NCBI GenBank assembly: GCA_016744875.1
Contig: JADGDL010000003.1
Span: forward strand, 32,670-96,669
Source of the DNA: Sulfurovum sp.
Lineage (GTDB): Bacteria > Campylobacterota > Campylobacteria > Campylobacterales > Sulfurovaceae
Direction: 5' to 3'
Length of the DNA stretch: 64,000 nucleotides
Each line of letters opens with the position of its first letter. The first letter of the stretch is position 1. The notes under the pieces are model-generated. The model worked only from the letters and a program-made list of their open reading frames with translations. It was not told the origin of the DNA and ran no database searches. Shown in pieces: positions 26,547 to 44,679 of this stretch. Position numbers and translations under genes: made by a program.

Positions 26547-28862
26547 ATGGCAGAATATGGTGCTAGTAATATTAAGGTCCTAAAAGGACTAGAAGCGGTA
26601 AGAAAAAGACCTGGTATGTACATCGGTGACACATCAACAAAAGGGCTTCACCACCTCGTTTACGAAGTTGTTGATAACTCTATCGATGAAGCGATGGCAG
26701 GCTATTGTGACACAATCAAAGTCACACTTACAAAAGAAGGTTCAGCGGTCATCGAAGATAACGGTCGTGGTATCCCTGTTACAGAACACCCTACTGAGAA
26801 AATATCTGCTGCAACTGTTGTACTGACAGTACTTCACGCCGGTGGTAAATTTGATAAAGACACCTATAAAGTTTCCGGTGGTCTTCACGGGGTTGGTGTC
26901 TCTGTTGTAAATGCACTTTCCAAAGACCTTCACCTTACTGTCTTTAAAGACAAAGAGATACACACACAAAGTTTTCAGGCAGGTATCCCTACAGCTGTAC
27001 TTGAATCAGGTGACAGTACAAGAAAACATGGTACTAAAATAGAGTTCTGGCCGGATGACAGTATCTTTACCGAAGGTGTTATATTCCAAAAAGATATCTT
27101 GATGAAGCGTTTTAAAGAGCTTTGTTACTTAAATCCAAAGATCACTATTGATTTTAGAGATGAAAGAGACGGAACAAAAGAACTCTATCACTTTGAAGGT
27201 GGTATCAAACAGTTTGTAGAAGATATGAATACCAAAGAGCCTCTTTCAAATGCACAGTTCTTTCAAGGAGCAGCAGATGATATTGAAATAGATATCGCTC
27301 TTATGTATTGTGATGCTGACTCTGAAAAATCACTCTCTTTTGTTAACAACATCAAAACAGCAGATGGCGGTACACATGAGGCAGGGTTTAGAGCAGGTCT
27401 CACACGTTCTATGTCCTCATACATCGCTAAAAATGCCAATGCAAAAGAAAAAGGCACAAAGATTACAGGAGATGACTGTAAAGAAGGCCTCATTGCCATC
27501 GTTTCTGTTCGTGTACCTGAACCACAGTTTGAAGGTCAAACCAAAGGAAAACTGGGTTCATCTTATGTACGTCCCTTGGTACAGAAATTCTTCTCTGAGA
27601 ACTTCAACAAATACTTAGAAGAGAATCCTCTTGAAGCCAAAGCGATCATGGCACAGGTTTTACTTGCTGCGCGTGGTAGAGATGCCGCAAAAAGAGCGAA
27701 AGACCTGGTAAAACGTAAAGATAATATGAGCATCGGTACACTTCCTGGTAAACTGGCAGACTGTCAAAGTAAAGACCCGGAAGTGTCTGAGATATACCTG
27801 GTCGAAGGGGATTCTGCAGGCGGTTCTGCAAAACAGGGACGTGACAGAGTATTCCAGGCGATCTTGCCACTAAAAGGTAAGATCCTCAATGTTGAAAAAG
27901 CACGTCTTGAGAAGATCTTAAAATCTGATGAGATCAAGAACATGATCACTGCACTTGGGTGTGGTATCGGTGAAGAATTTAACGAAGATAAACTGCGTTA
28001 CCATAAAGTCATTATCATGACCGATGCAGATGTCGATGGTTCTCACATTCAGACATTGTTAATGACCTTCTTCTATAGATTCTTGAAACCTGTGATCGAA
28101 AAAGGCTACCTTTACCTTGCACAACCTCCGCTTTACCGTTATAAAAAAGGTAAAAATGAAACCTATTTGAAAGATGAGAAATCACTCAATGACTTCCTCA
28201 TAGAACATGGTATCTCGGCTATTGAGAGTAACACTATGGGAGAAGCAGATCTCGTTGACCTCTTTAAACTTGTTGCATACTACCGTATGACACTCAAAGA
28301 ACTCGAAAAACGTTTTGCTCTACCCGAAATGATCCGTTACATGATAGAAAATCCTGATATTGTCGGCACAGACAATAAAGCACTGGCAAAAACGATCGAA
28401 GACTATATTAATAAACTGGGATACAACATCCTCAATAAATCAATTAGCGAAGATACTATCCATCTTTTTGTTCAAACAAATGACGGACTGGAAGAACTTA
28501 TCGTAGATGACGTGCTCTTTACAAATCCTCACTATAATGAAGCCATACATATAAACCAAAAGATACAAGAGCATATTACTGATGAATTTAAAGATCAGGA
28601 TCTTCTAACGCTCTTTGCAGAAGTTGAATCAAGTGCTAAAAAAGGTGCCTATATACAACGTTATAAAGGTCTTGGAGAGATGAACCCTGAACAACTTTGG
28701 GAAACGACGATGACACCTGAAAATAGAAGACTTCTACAAGTAAAAATTGATGATGATGAAACTGCAAGTGATACATTTGTTCTCTTCATGGGTGATGAAG
28801 TGGAACCAAGAAGAAACTACATTGAAAGTCATGCTAAAGATGTAAAACACCTGGATGTCTAA
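26547..28862 (+). CDS. gyrB: DNA gyrase subunit B
   Basis: This 771-residue type IIA topoisomerase subunit has the GHKL ATPase residues (DNSIDEA, EDNGRGIP, GGLHGVGVS), the transducer domain, and the TOPRIM motifs EGDSAGGSAKQGRD and the metal-binding DADVDG. The C-terminus GLGEMNPEQLWETTM is conserved. A TGGAG ribosome site precedes the ATG, and a TAAAAT box at 26505-26510 is a possible -10. Unlike many bacteria it is not next to dnaA or recF here. The following gene overlaps its stop by one base. Confidence 0.97.
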   Translation: MAEYGASNIKVLKGLEAVRKRPGMYIGDTSTKGLHHLVYEVVDNSIDEAMAGYCDTIKVTLTKEGSAVIEDNGRGIPVTEHPTEKISAATVVLTVLHAGGKFDKDTYKVSGGLHGVGVSVVNALSKDLHLTVFKDKEIHTQSFQAGIPTAVLESGDSTRKHGTKIEFWPDDSIFTEGVIFQKDILMKRFKELCYLNPKITIDFRDERDGTKELYHFEGGIKQFVEDMNTKEPLSNAQFFQGAADDIEIDIALMYCDADSEKSLSFVNNIKTADGGTHEAGFRAGLTRSMSSYIAKNANAKEKGTKITGDDCKEGLIAIVSVRVPEPQFEGQTKGKLGSSYVRPLVQKFFSENFNKYLEENPLEAKAIMAQVLLAARGRDAAKRAKDLVKRKDNMSIGTLPGKLADCQSKDPEVSEIYLVEGDSAGGSAKQGRDRVFQAILPLKGKILNVEKARLEKILKSDEIKNMITALGCGIGEEFNEDKLRYHKVIIMTDADVDGSHIQTLLMTFFYRFLKPVIEKGYLYLAQPPLYRYKKGKNETYLKDEKSLNDFLIEHGISAIESNTMGEADLVDLFKLVAYYRMTLKELEKRFALPEMIRYMIENPDIVGTDNKALAKTIEDYINKLGYNILNKSISEDTIHLFVQTNDGLEELIVDDVLFTNPHYNEAIHINQKIQEHITDEFKDQDLLTLFAEVESSAKKGAYIQRYKGLGEMNPEQLWETTMTPENRRLLQVKIDDDETASDTFVLFMGDEVEPRRNYIESHAKDVKHLDV

Positions 28863-30292
28863 TGTTATTATCGGAACGTGAAGAGAGACAACGGCGTTTT
28901 ACCCTTGCACTAAGAGCAGGTATTCCCGTACTTCTTCTCGTTTTTCTAGTTTTTTACACAACCATTCATGAAGATCAACAGATCAATATCTCTATCAAAG
29001 ATGGGGTCTTATTAACTGCTATTACCTTTATCACTATTTACTTTATCTACTTTTTAATGATCCTCTCTGCAAAAGAAACCATGTTAGATGAAACCACACA
29101 TGGCTTCAATAAAAAGACCTTTATTAAAAAGCTTCAAGAGCTAAAACCTACAGCTGTTGCAACTCTACATATTAAAAACTTCTCTTCAATCAATGAAAAT
29201 TATAGTGCAGACCAAATAGATACACTTCTTTATACACTGACAAATAAACTACATCTGGCCTTTAAACAAGAAGGCTTAGATAAAGTTATATTAGGGCGAC
29301 TTCATGGTTCAGAGTTTCTTATAGCAGTTCATGACGAACATCAGAATGTAGAACATATCTTGAAAAAAATGATAATAAAGAACCATAGTATCGATGAAAT
29401 AGAAATTGATTATCAGTTTGCTGTCATCACCAATACAAATGAAGATTTTGGAAAAACCATCCTACAACTTCAAGATATTATTAACAGTCAATCAGGTCAA
29501 AATAAAAAACAAAAAGTTCAGCAGAGTACACAAGATGCAAAAGAACTCACAAAGATAGAACAGTACGTTATCTCTGCCATTAAAGATACAAGTTTACTGC
29601 TATCCTTTAGACCTATGCTAAACACACAAAATGACACCATAGATACCTATGAGATCGCAGTAAAACTTAAATGCCCTTCTCTTAAAGAAGATATTCTCCC
29701 CCGTATCTTTCTTCCTATCGTTAATCGTTTAGGTCTGGGTAGAGAGTATGACTTTTCTTTGGTGAGACATGTTATTGACCTCCTTCCTTTAGTAGATAAA
29801 AACATTTCATTTACTTTCAACCTTTCACCCTTTTCTCTTAGAGACAAAGAATTTCAAGAAAAAGTATTTCGCTATTTAGAAGAAAAAACAGTGGATCCAT
29901 CACGGCTTATCATTCAACTCTATGAGCGAAAAACACACCATAACCTCAGTGGATACCTTAATACTCTTAAAAGCTTTAGAGCAAAAGGGATACAGATCTG
30001 TATCGATAATTTTGGTTCATCCAATGCCTCAATGGAGTATATGAAACACTTTAAGTTTGACATGGTCCAGTTTGACAGAGATTATGTGACAGACCTTGAA
30101 AATGAAACAACATATGCTATGTTACATTCTCTAATAAAAATGTCAAAAAACCTGCAGGTAAAAACCGTTGCAAAGTGGGTTGATAATGAAGTACAGAAGA
30201 AAAAGCTAAAGGTTCTGGGTATTAACTATATACAAGGTTTTGGTGTCAGCAAAGCTATCACAGAAGATGAACTCATAAACAGATATAACTAA
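28862..30292 (+). CDS. Membrane protein with degenerate GGDEF and EAL domains
   Basis: This 476-residue protein has two N-terminal membrane helices (about 17-34 and 46-66), a GGDEF-like domain and an EAL-like domain. The GGDEF motif reads LHGSEF and so lacks the catalytic signature. In the EAL half, EAL is EIA, DDFG is DNFG, and the catalytic Lys is Gln (DMVQFDRDYV), so c-di-GMP hydrolysis is unlikely. It may be a c-di-GMP sensor or a protein-interaction module. It is translationally coupled to gyrB (TAATG), which is unusual company for such a gene. Confidence 0.85.
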   Translation: MLLSEREERQRRFTLALRAGIPVLLLVFLVFYTTIHEDQQINISIKDGVLLTAITFITIYFIYFLMILSAKETMLDETTHGFNKKTFIKKLQELKPTAVATLHIKNFSSINENYSADQIDTLLYTLTNKLHLAFKQEGLDKVILGRLHGSEFLIAVHDEHQNVEHILKKMIIKNHSIDEIEIDYQFAVITNTNEDFGKTILQLQDIINSQSGQNKKQKVQQSTQDAKELTKIEQYVISAIKDTSLLLSFRPMLNTQNDTIDTYEIAVKLKCPSLKEDILPRIFLPIVNRLGLGREYDFSLVRHVIDLLPLVDKNISFTFNLSPFSLRDKEFQEKVFRYLEEKTVDPSRLIIQLYERKTHHNLSGYLNTLKSFRAKGIQICIDNFGSSNASMEYMKHFKFDMVQFDRDYVTDLENETTYAMLHSLIKMSKNLQVKTVAKWVDNEVQKKKLKVLGINYIQGFGVSKAITEDELINRYN

Positions 30293-30301
30293 AGGAAACA
30301 A

Positions 30302-30679
30302 ATGAAATACGGTGAAAAAGAGATACAGGCCTTTGACATAAACTCAGAAGAGAACTTTTGGCCAAATGAACATGAAAAGAACTATACGATCAATATAGAA
30401 CTGCCTGAATTCATGTGTCTTTGTCCACGTTCAGGATACCCGGACTTTGCAACTATGAAGCTCTCTTACGAACCAAATGCACTGGTTATAGAGCTCAAAG
30501 CAATCAAACTCTACATCAACTCATTTATGTATAGACATGTCTCACATGAAAATTCTGCAAATGAAATTTATGATGCGCTCTACAGCAAACTTAAACCAAA
30601 GTCTATGAAACTCACTGCAGATTTTAACCCTAGAGGAAATGTACATACAGTTATCGAAATCGACAGTAACAATAACTAA
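30302..30679 (+). CDS. queF: NADPH-dependent 7-cyano-7-deazaguanine reductase
   Basis: This 125-residue tunnelling-fold enzyme reduces preQ0 to preQ1 in queuosine synthesis. Cys41 and Asp48 (CPRSGYPD) keep the seven-residue spacing of the catalytic Cys/Asp pair of the short QueF type. LKAIKLYINSFMYRH and the following HEN provide the conserved NADPH and substrate region. The AAAGGA site is 9 bases after the preceding gene. Confidence 0.93.
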   Translation: MKYGEKEIQAFDINSEENFWPNEHEKNYTINIELPEFMCLCPRSGYPDFATMKLSYEPNALVIELKAIKLYINSFMYRHVSHENSANEIYDALYSKLKPKSMKLTADFNPRGNVHTVIEIDSNNN

Positions 30680-30704
30680 ATATATGTCAATATGACATAT
30701 ATTT
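30678..30704. promoter_or_regulatory. 27-bp palindromic operator (site A)
   Basis: Arms AAATATATGTCA and TGACATATATTT are perfect inverted repeats around ATA, starting at the queF stop codon and lying 54 bases before the HTH gene. The core ATATGTCAATATGACATAT recurs with one inserted base at 56372-56391 and with three changes at 56332-56350, both beside a CI-type repressor. This makes an operator more likely than a terminator; it has no GC-rich stem or U-run. Confidence 0.7.
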
Positions 30705-30758
30705 AACCCTTATTCTGAATTTCCACTATCATACCTTATATGAATACTAAGGATGCAT

Positions 30759-30995
30759 ATGATAGATTTTCAAGCCGTCATGCAAAGGCTAAAGCATGTA
30801 CTCTCACTACATCAGAAAAAAGAAAAGATACTGGACAAAGATATCGCTGATGCTCTCAAACTTGACCCACGATACTTTGCGGTCATAAAAAAACGAAAAA
30901 AAATTCCCTACGAAGCCATCGCCTATTTCTGTGAACAATACCATATAAGTATGAACTGGATATTGCTTGAACAAAATACGCCAAATTTGACCTAA
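30759..30995 (+). CDS. Stand-alone CI-type HTH regulator
   Basis: This 78-residue protein consists of only the phage CI-type helix-turn-helix domain. It aligns with the first 75 residues of the S24 regulator at 55625: DKDIADALKL/DKDVADALNI, KKRKKIPYEAI/KKRNSIPYEEI, ISMNWILLEQ/ISVNWLFFDQ. It lacks the dimerisation and self-cleavage (S24) half. The start at 30759 fits the AAGG spacing better than the ATG at 30753. It could compete for operators or antagonise the full-length paralogue. Confidence 0.8.
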   Translation: MIDFQAVMQRLKHVLSLHQKKEKILDKDIADALKLDPRYFAVIKKRKKIPYEAIAYFCEQYHISMNWILLEQNTPNLT

Positions 30996-31015
30996 ATTTA
31001 TTTTGTAGCTATAAT
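30987..31015 (+). promoter_or_regulatory. Sigma-70 promoter of the DUF2853 gene
   Basis: TTGACC (30987-30992), a 17-base spacer and TATAAT (31010-31015) form a near-consensus promoter. The -35 overlaps the end of the HTH gene. It lies 33 bases before the DUF2853 start. Confidence 0.75.
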
Positions 31016-31047
31016 GAAAATGTAAAAATTTTATTAAAGGAAGAAGC

Positions 31048-31389
31048 ATGAGTAAAAAAGTTGAAAAGATAGCACTGTATTCTGCATCGGCAAAAGAGCT
31101 TAAATTGGATCTCTCAGATGACCTTATTATCAAAGTAACCACTGGATTAGGACCATCGATCTATAAAAAAGATGCTGAGACAGTATCATGTTCAGATAGT
31201 TCAGAACTTGATACTGTTAAAAAGAATTTTTTACAAAAAAAGCTTGGACTTACTGCAAGTGATGCAGACATGGATGCTGCCATTAAAAAAGTATGTGAGG
31301 CTATGGGTTCATCAAATCGAAATAAGTATAGAGCCCTCTTCTATGCTCTCCTTACTAAAGAGTTTAGGAAAGAGTCAGTGTACGCTTAA
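31048..31389 (+). CDS. DUF2853 family protein
   Basis: This 113-residue soluble helical protein of unknown function fits DUF2853: VSCSDSSELDTVKKNFLQKKLGL is the hallmark, followed by an acidic segment and a C-terminal helix with YRALFYALLTKEF. Such proteins are widespread in marine bacteria without an assigned role. A strong AAAGGAAG site and its own promoter indicate independent, probably high, expression. A hairpin follows the stop. Confidence 0.8.
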   Translation: MSKKVEKIALYSASAKELKLDLSDDLIIKVTTGLGPSIYKKDAETVSCSDSSELDTVKKNFLQKKLGLTASDADMDAAIKKVCEAMGSSNRNKYRALFYALLTKEFRKESVYA

Positions 31390-31436
31390 AAAAAGAAGAT
31401 TTATATCTTTATAAATAAGATATATCTCTTCTGCTC
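31390..31436. terminator. Bidirectional hairpin between convergent genes
   Basis: The arms AGAAGATTTATATCTT and AAGATATATCTCTTCT are complementary with a few mismatches around a short AT loop. It follows the DUF2853 stop directly and covers the last codons of the minus-strand gene at 31401. A purine run precedes it and pyrimidines follow, so it could terminate both transcripts. Confidence 0.5.
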
Positions 31437-31769
31437 ATCATTTTTACCAAATCCTACTATCTCCATATCTTTATATTGTGCATTCACATCCATTTTAAGC
31501 TCATACATCATAGCATCCATATCTAATATCAAAACAGACGGGATAAGCTCTCCTATAGTCAATTTATTGTCGCTGTCATCTATACTCAACCTTAATAGTC
31601 TATTCTCTTCTTCAAGGTTTACAGAATTTAAAGGTGCTTCACCAGCATAAATGAGTTTACTACTATCATTTTCATCGGTTTTCAATAAACCGGCTGTAAC
31701 TTCATACGCCTCATGATTTCCTATCTGTTCTCTAACATCTTCTATAAGATCTATAATAACTTTCATCAT
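31401..31769 (-). CDS. Unknown acidic protein
   Basis: This 122-residue acidic protein was not recognised. It appears mixed alpha/beta: an N-terminal helix (IIDLIEDVREQIG), several short strands and a C-terminal strand (KRYILFIKI). There is no signal peptide or membrane segment. ATGATG offers two starts (31769 or 31766) behind AAAGGA. It lies downstream of fusA in the same direction, separated by the structured repeat at 31861, and may receive read-through from the ribosomal operon. Confidence 0.6.
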   Translation of the reverse strand: MMKVIIDLIEDVREQIGNHEAYEVTAGLLKTDENDSSKLIYAGEAPLNSVNLEEENRLLRLSIDDSDNKLTIGELIPSVLILDMDAMMYELKMDVNAQYKDMEIVGFGKNDEQKRYILFIKI

Positions 31770-31860
31770 TTTCCTTTAAATACTATTGTATGCTAATTAA
31801 AAATTAGAATAGAATAATACTTAATTACTTCGTAATAGTTAAGTTCGGAGTTAATTTTCT

Positions 31861-31965
31861 GTAGATTTGGCTAAACGGGTTTTGTGAAGAGCAGAAGCGT
31901 ACGATTGGTAAGTGACTAAATGGAACAAAGCCCATTTAGTCGAAGGTAAAGTAAAGAAACCCGTC
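31861..31965. repeat. Structured intergenic repeat, copy 2
   Basis: This element starts GTAGATTTGG and ends at the fusA stop. Outer arms ACGGGTTT (31875-31882) and AAACCCGT (31957-31964) enclose a hairpin with 10-bp arms GACTAAATGG (31914-31923) and CCATTTAGTC (31932-31941). Copy 1 at 4863 has the same layout, but its hairpin arms are CGAACG/CGTTCG, so paired bases have changed together. It sits where a terminator for the fusA end of the ribosomal operon would be expected. Confidence 0.6.
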
Positions 31966-34056
31966 TTAGCTGTTACGCTTTTCGATGATTTCCTTAGCTA
32001 CGTTCTGTGGAACTTCTTCATAGTGATCAAATTCCATAGCATAAGTTGCACGACCTTGACTCATAGAACGTAAGTCTGTTGAGTATCCGAACATTTCAGA
32101 AAGTGGAACGAATGCATCAACGATCTTGTTTCCAGCTCTGTCATTCATACCTGATACTTGACCACGTCTTTTGGCAATATCACCAATAACGTCACCCATG
32201 TAATCTTCAGGTGTTTCAACTTCAACTTTCATCATAGGCTCAAGAATAATAGGATTAGCTTTTCTACAACCTTCTCTTAAACCCATTGATGCAGCAAGTT
32301 TAAATGCCATTTCAGATGAATCGACATCATGGTAAGAACCATCATATACAGTAACTTTTAGATCTTCTACAGGATAACCTGCTTGGATACCTCTAGCCAT
32401 TGCTTCTTGAATACCTTTATCAACTGGTTTGATAAATTCTTTTGGAATTACCCCACCTTTTACAGCATCAACGAACTCATAACCAAATCCTGGTTCTTGT
32501 GGCTCAATTCTAAGATATACATGTCCAAATTGTCCTCTACCACCGGATTGTTTAGCATATTTGTACTCTTGATCAACAGCATCTTTAATCGTTTCACGGT
32601 AAGAAACTTGTGGCGCACCTACATCAGCTTCTACATTAAATTCTCTTTTCATTCTATCTACAAGAATTTCTAGGTGAAGTTCACCCATTCCTGAAATAAT
32701 AGTCTGACCAGTCTCTTCATCTGAAGAAACACGGAAAGATGGATCTTCTGCAGCTAGTTTAGAAAGTGCAACACCCATTTTCTCTTGATCGGCTTTTGTT
32801 TTAGGCTCAACCGCAACAGAGATAACTGGATCCGGGAAATCCATTCTTTCAAGTACAACTTTATCTGATCCATCACAAAGTGTATCACCAGTCGTTGTAG
32901 ACTTAAGTCCAACAACTGCACCGATCTCACCTGCGTAAATTTCAGATACTTCTTCACGCTTAATGGCGTGCATTTTCATGATACGACCGATACGCTCTTT
33001 TTTATCTTTTGTTGAGTTATGTACGTAAGATCCTGACTCTAAAGAACCACGATACACACGAATAAATGTCAACTGACCAACAAATGGATCTGTCATGATC
33101 TTAAATGCCAATGATGCAAATGCACCTTCATCACTAGATTCAACAGTTACTTCTTTATCTTCGTCTTCCATTTCAGTACCCTTAATAGCAGGTGCCTCAA
33201 CTGGAGATGGGAGGTAAGCAACAACAGCGTCAAGTAAAGTCTGAACACCTTTGTTTTTAAATGCTGTACCAACAGTCATAGGAACAATATGCATACCAAT
33301 TGTTGCAGCTTTAATTCCAGCGACGATTTCGTCATGTGATAACTCTTCACCTTCAAGGAATTTTTCCATAAGTGCATCGTTACAATCTGCTTCAGAAATT
33401 TTCTCAATTAAATTTTCACGGTACTTTTCTGATATTTCTATCATATCTTCTGGAATCTCTTCTACATGGTAGTTAGAACCCATAGCAGCATCTTGATCCC
33501 AAACGATCGCTTTCATTTTAACAAGATCAACAACACCTTGGAAATTTTCTTCAGCACCAATTGGCAATTGAATTGGAACAGGATTACCTTTTAGTCTTTC
33601 AACAATTTGTCTCTCAACTTCATAAAAGTCAGAACCTGTTCTATCATATTTATTTACAAATACAATGGAAGGTACACCATAACGGTTTCTTTGTCTCCAT
33701 ACTGTCTCAGATTGTGGTTGAACCCCACCAACTGCACAGAATACAGATACAGCACCATCAAGTACTCTCATTGAACGTTCAACTTCAATAGTAAAGTCAA
33801 CGTGACCTGGAGTATCTATAATGTTAATTTGCTTTTTATCCCACTCACAAGTAGTAGCAGCAGAAGTAATAGTAATACCTCTTTCTTGCTCTTGTTCCAT
33901 CCAGTCCATTGTTGCAGCACCATCATGTACTTCACCAATTTTATGTTCAACACCTGTATAGAAAAGAATTCTTTCAGTTGTTGTTGTTTTACCTGCATCA
34001 ATGTGAGCAGCGATACCGATGTTTCTTACGTCGTCAAGCTTGTGCGTTCTTGCCAT
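31966..34056 (-). CDS. fusA: Translation elongation factor G
   Basis: This 696-residue GTPase drives ribosomal translocation. It has the P-loop [14 protein letters not shown], the switch [10 protein letters not shown] and the NKYD base-recognition motif (usually NKMD), then domains II-V in normal order and length. An AAGGAAG site precedes the ATG. It is 12 bases after rpsG and is the last gene of the rpsL-rpsG-fusA set. Confidence 0.98.
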   Translation of the reverse strand: MARTHKLDDVRNIGIAAHIDAGKTTTTERILFYTGVEHKIGEVHDGAATMDWMEQEQERGITITSAATTCEWDKKQINIIDTPGHVDFTIEVERSMRVLDGAVSVFCAVGGVQPQSETVWRQRNRYGVPSIVFVNKYDRTGSDFYEVERQIVERLKGNPVPIQLPIGAEENFQGVVDLVKMKAIVWDQDAAMGSNYHVEEIPEDMIEISEKYRENLIEKISEADCNDALMEKFLEGEELSHDEIVAGIKAATIGMHIVPMTVGTAFKNKGVQTLLDAVVAYLPSPVEAPAIKGTEMEDEDKEVTVESSDEGAFASLAFKIMTDPFVGQLTFIRVYRGSLESGSYVHNSTKDKKERIGRIMKMHAIKREEVSEIYAGEIGAVVGLKSTTTGDTLCDGSDKVVLERMDFPDPVISVAVEPKTKADQEKMGVALSKLAAEDPSFRVSSDEETGQTIISGMGELHLEILVDRMKREFNVEADVGAPQVSYRETIKDAVDQEYKYAKQSGGRGQFGHVYLRIEPQEPGFGYEFVDAVKGGVIPKEFIKPVDKGIQEAMARGIQAGYPVEDLKVTVYDGSYHDVDSSEMAFKLAASMGLREGCRKANPIILEPMMKVEVETPEDYMGDVIGDIAKRRGQVSGMNDRAGNKIVDAFVPLSEMFGYSTDLRSMSQGRATYAMEFDHYEEVPQNVAKEIIEKRNS

Positions 34057-34068
34057 AACTTTACTTCC

Positions 34069-34560
<492 letters not shown>

Positions 34561-34689
34561 TTACTCAAAAATTCTAATGAATTTCTGTCTTTGCTTCTCA
34601 GTTGTTTAACTGATACTCAATGTTATTCAGCTCATACACTTTTAACGAAACACATTTCGTAAGCCCTCTGCTGAAGAGAACCTAGTGTT

Positions 34690-34720
34690 AAAAAAGTAAC
34701 CTAATTACTTTTTAGGTTAT
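34690..34720 (-). terminator. Intrinsic terminator/attenuator after rpsL
   Basis: In minus-strand RNA, arms UAACCUAA and UUAGGUUA (34712-34719 and 34697-34704) form an 8-bp stem followed by six U (34690-34695), directly after the rpsL stop. It would reduce transcription into rpsG and fusA unless read through. Confidence 0.7.
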
Positions 34721-35095
34721 CTATTTTTTAGGTCTCTTAGTACCGTATTTAGATCTAGCAACTGTTCTACCTTGAACACCTGAAGCATCCAATGCACCAC
34801 GAACAATATGATATTTTACACCAGGTAAATCTTTGATTCTACCACCACGTACAAGTACGATTGAGTGCTCTTGAAGGTTGTGACCCTCACCACCGATGTA
34901 TGAAATAACTTCAAATCCAGATGTTAATCTTACTTTAGCAACTTTTCTAAGTGCCGAGTTAGGTTTCTTTGGAGTTGTAGTATAAACTCTAGTACAAACG
35001 CCTCTTCTTTGAGGACAGTTTACAAGCGCAGGTGATTTTGATTTTTTCACTTGCTTTTTACGTTCTTTACGAATCAATTGATTAATTGTAGGCAA
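34721..35095 (-). CDS. rpsL: 30S ribosomal protein S12
   Basis: This 124-residue decoding-centre protein has [15 protein letters not shown] and [14 protein letters not shown], where streptomycin-resistance changes occur in other species; the usual susceptible lysines are present (PKKPNS and PGVKYH). A terminator-like hairpin follows it. The 258-base gap before it, after rpoC, holds two hairpins and may contain its promoter. Confidence 0.98.
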   Translation of the reverse strand: MPTINQLIRKERKKQVKKSKSPALVNCPQRRGVCTRVYTTTPKKPNSALRKVAKVRLTSGFEVISYIGGEGHNLQEHSIVLVRGGRIKDLPGVKYHIVRGALDASGVQGRTVARSKYGTKRPKK

Positions 35096-35164
35096 ATCGT
35101 AATCCTTTCTTTTTGTTAGTTTGAATTGAGATCAATGTCTCTTGAATCTGGGTTCTTACACCAC

Positions 35165-35192
35165 ATATAAACATTCTAAAGAGTGTTTATAT
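35165..35192. promoter_or_regulatory. Inverted repeat upstream of rpsL
   Basis: Arms ATATAAACATTCT and AGAGTGTTTATAT (13 bp, one mismatch) around AA lie 70 bases upstream of rpsL. Position and symmetry suggest an RNA leader hairpin or operator for the rpsL-rpsG-fusA part of the cluster. Beyond this hairpin and the one after rpoC, nothing else was seen in 35096-35353. Confidence 0.4.
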
Positions 35193-35317
35193 CTAGCCTA
35201 AAGCGCATAGATTTTTGGAGGCATATTATATCGAAAAAATCTTTGGTTCTTCTTATGTGAAAGATAAGCAGTTTTTTGTAGAGAATTATATATTGGATGT
35301 TTTAATTGTTGAAAGTT

Positions 35318-35341
35318 GTTCCATATCAAGAGATATGGAAC
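35318..35341 (-). terminator. Hairpin after rpoC
   Basis: A perfect 10-bp stem (GTTCCATATC / GATATGGAAC) with a 4-base loop starts 13 bases after the rpoC stop. The downstream minus-strand sequence is AACTTTC, so the U-run is poor. It is a likely weak terminator or mRNA 3' stabiliser at the end of rpoBC. Confidence 0.55.
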
Positions 35342-35353
35342 AGGTTGGGTCGA

Positions 35354-44063
<8,710 letters not shown>

Positions 44064-44185
44064 TTATGTTATAAATATCGTTGTTTTAGATCACTCTAAA
44101 TGATTAGATACACAAAGAAACTATTAGAGGAGGGTATGAAAATGTCTCCGAATAGTTTATCAGTATATCTAAGTAGTATAAGGTT

Positions 44186-44210
44186 GAATCTAGGCAATAT
44201 GCCTAGATTC
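44186..44210 (-). terminator. rplL-rpoB attenuator hairpin
   Basis: A perfect 10-bp stem (GAATCTAGGC / GCCTAGATTC) with a 5-base loop lies 16 bases after the rplL stop. There is no U-run. In E. coli a partial terminator or RNase III site lies at this same place and sets the ratio of L7/L12 to RNA polymerase; the same role here is inference. Confidence 0.6.
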
Positions 44211-44226
44211 TCTTAAATAATATAAA

Positions 44227-44601
44227 TTATTTAAGTTCACAAGAAGCACCAGCTTCTTCGATTTGTTTTTTAAGCTCTTCAGCTTCTTCTTTAGCAACAC
44301 CAGCTTTAAGTACTGTTGGAGCTTCTTCAACTGCTGCTTTTGCTTCTTTAAGACCAAGACCAGTAATTGCTCTTACTGCTTTAATAGCATTGATTTTCTT
44401 AGCACCTGCATCTGTAAGTACTACGTCAAATTCTGTTTGCTCTTCAGCAGCTGCACCTGCACCTGCATCTCCACCACCAGCTACTACTGTAGCTTGCGCA
44501 GATACGCCAAATTTCTCTTCAAATTCTTTTACAAGCTCAGAAAGCTCAAGTACTGACATGTTTGAGATAAACTCAAGAACATCTTCTTTAGTTGTTGCCA
44601 T
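44227..44601 (-). CDS. rplL: 50S ribosomal protein L7/L12
   Basis: This 124-residue acidic stalk protein recruits translation GTPases. It has the N-terminal dimerisation helices, an Ala/Gly-rich hinge (near residues 40-55) and the conserved C-terminal domain with [15 protein letters not shown]. An AAGGAAAAT site precedes the ATG. It is transcribed with rplJ across a hairpin. Confidence 0.98.
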   Translation of the reverse strand: MATTKEDVLEFISNMSVLELSELVKEFEEKFGVSAQATVVAGGGDAGAGAAAEEQTEFDVVLTDAGAKKINAIKAVRAITGLGLKEAKAAVEEAPTVLKAGVAKEEAEELKKQIEEAGASCELK

Positions 44602-44649
44602 ATTATTTTCCTTAATATATAATTCGTTTAAACTATATGGATAGTTTAA

Positions 44650-44672
44650 AATTAAAAAGAGCCAGTGGCTCT
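44650..44672 (-). terminator. Terminator-like hairpin between rplJ and rplL
   Basis: Minus-strand RNA forms AGAGCC-ACU-GGCUCU (44658-44672) followed by a U-rich run (UUUUAAUUUU). It lies just after the rplJ stop and would be a partial terminator unless it serves processing. Confidence 0.55.
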
Positions 44673-44679
44673 CACCACT

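Noticed and set aside
27310..27618. A 102-codon frame inside gyrB on the same strand
   Set aside because: It is an out-of-frame shadow of a clearly coding gene.
30678..30704. Terminator of queF
   Set aside because: The palindrome is AT-rich with no U-run, and its core recurs at a repressor promoter, so operator is the better reading.
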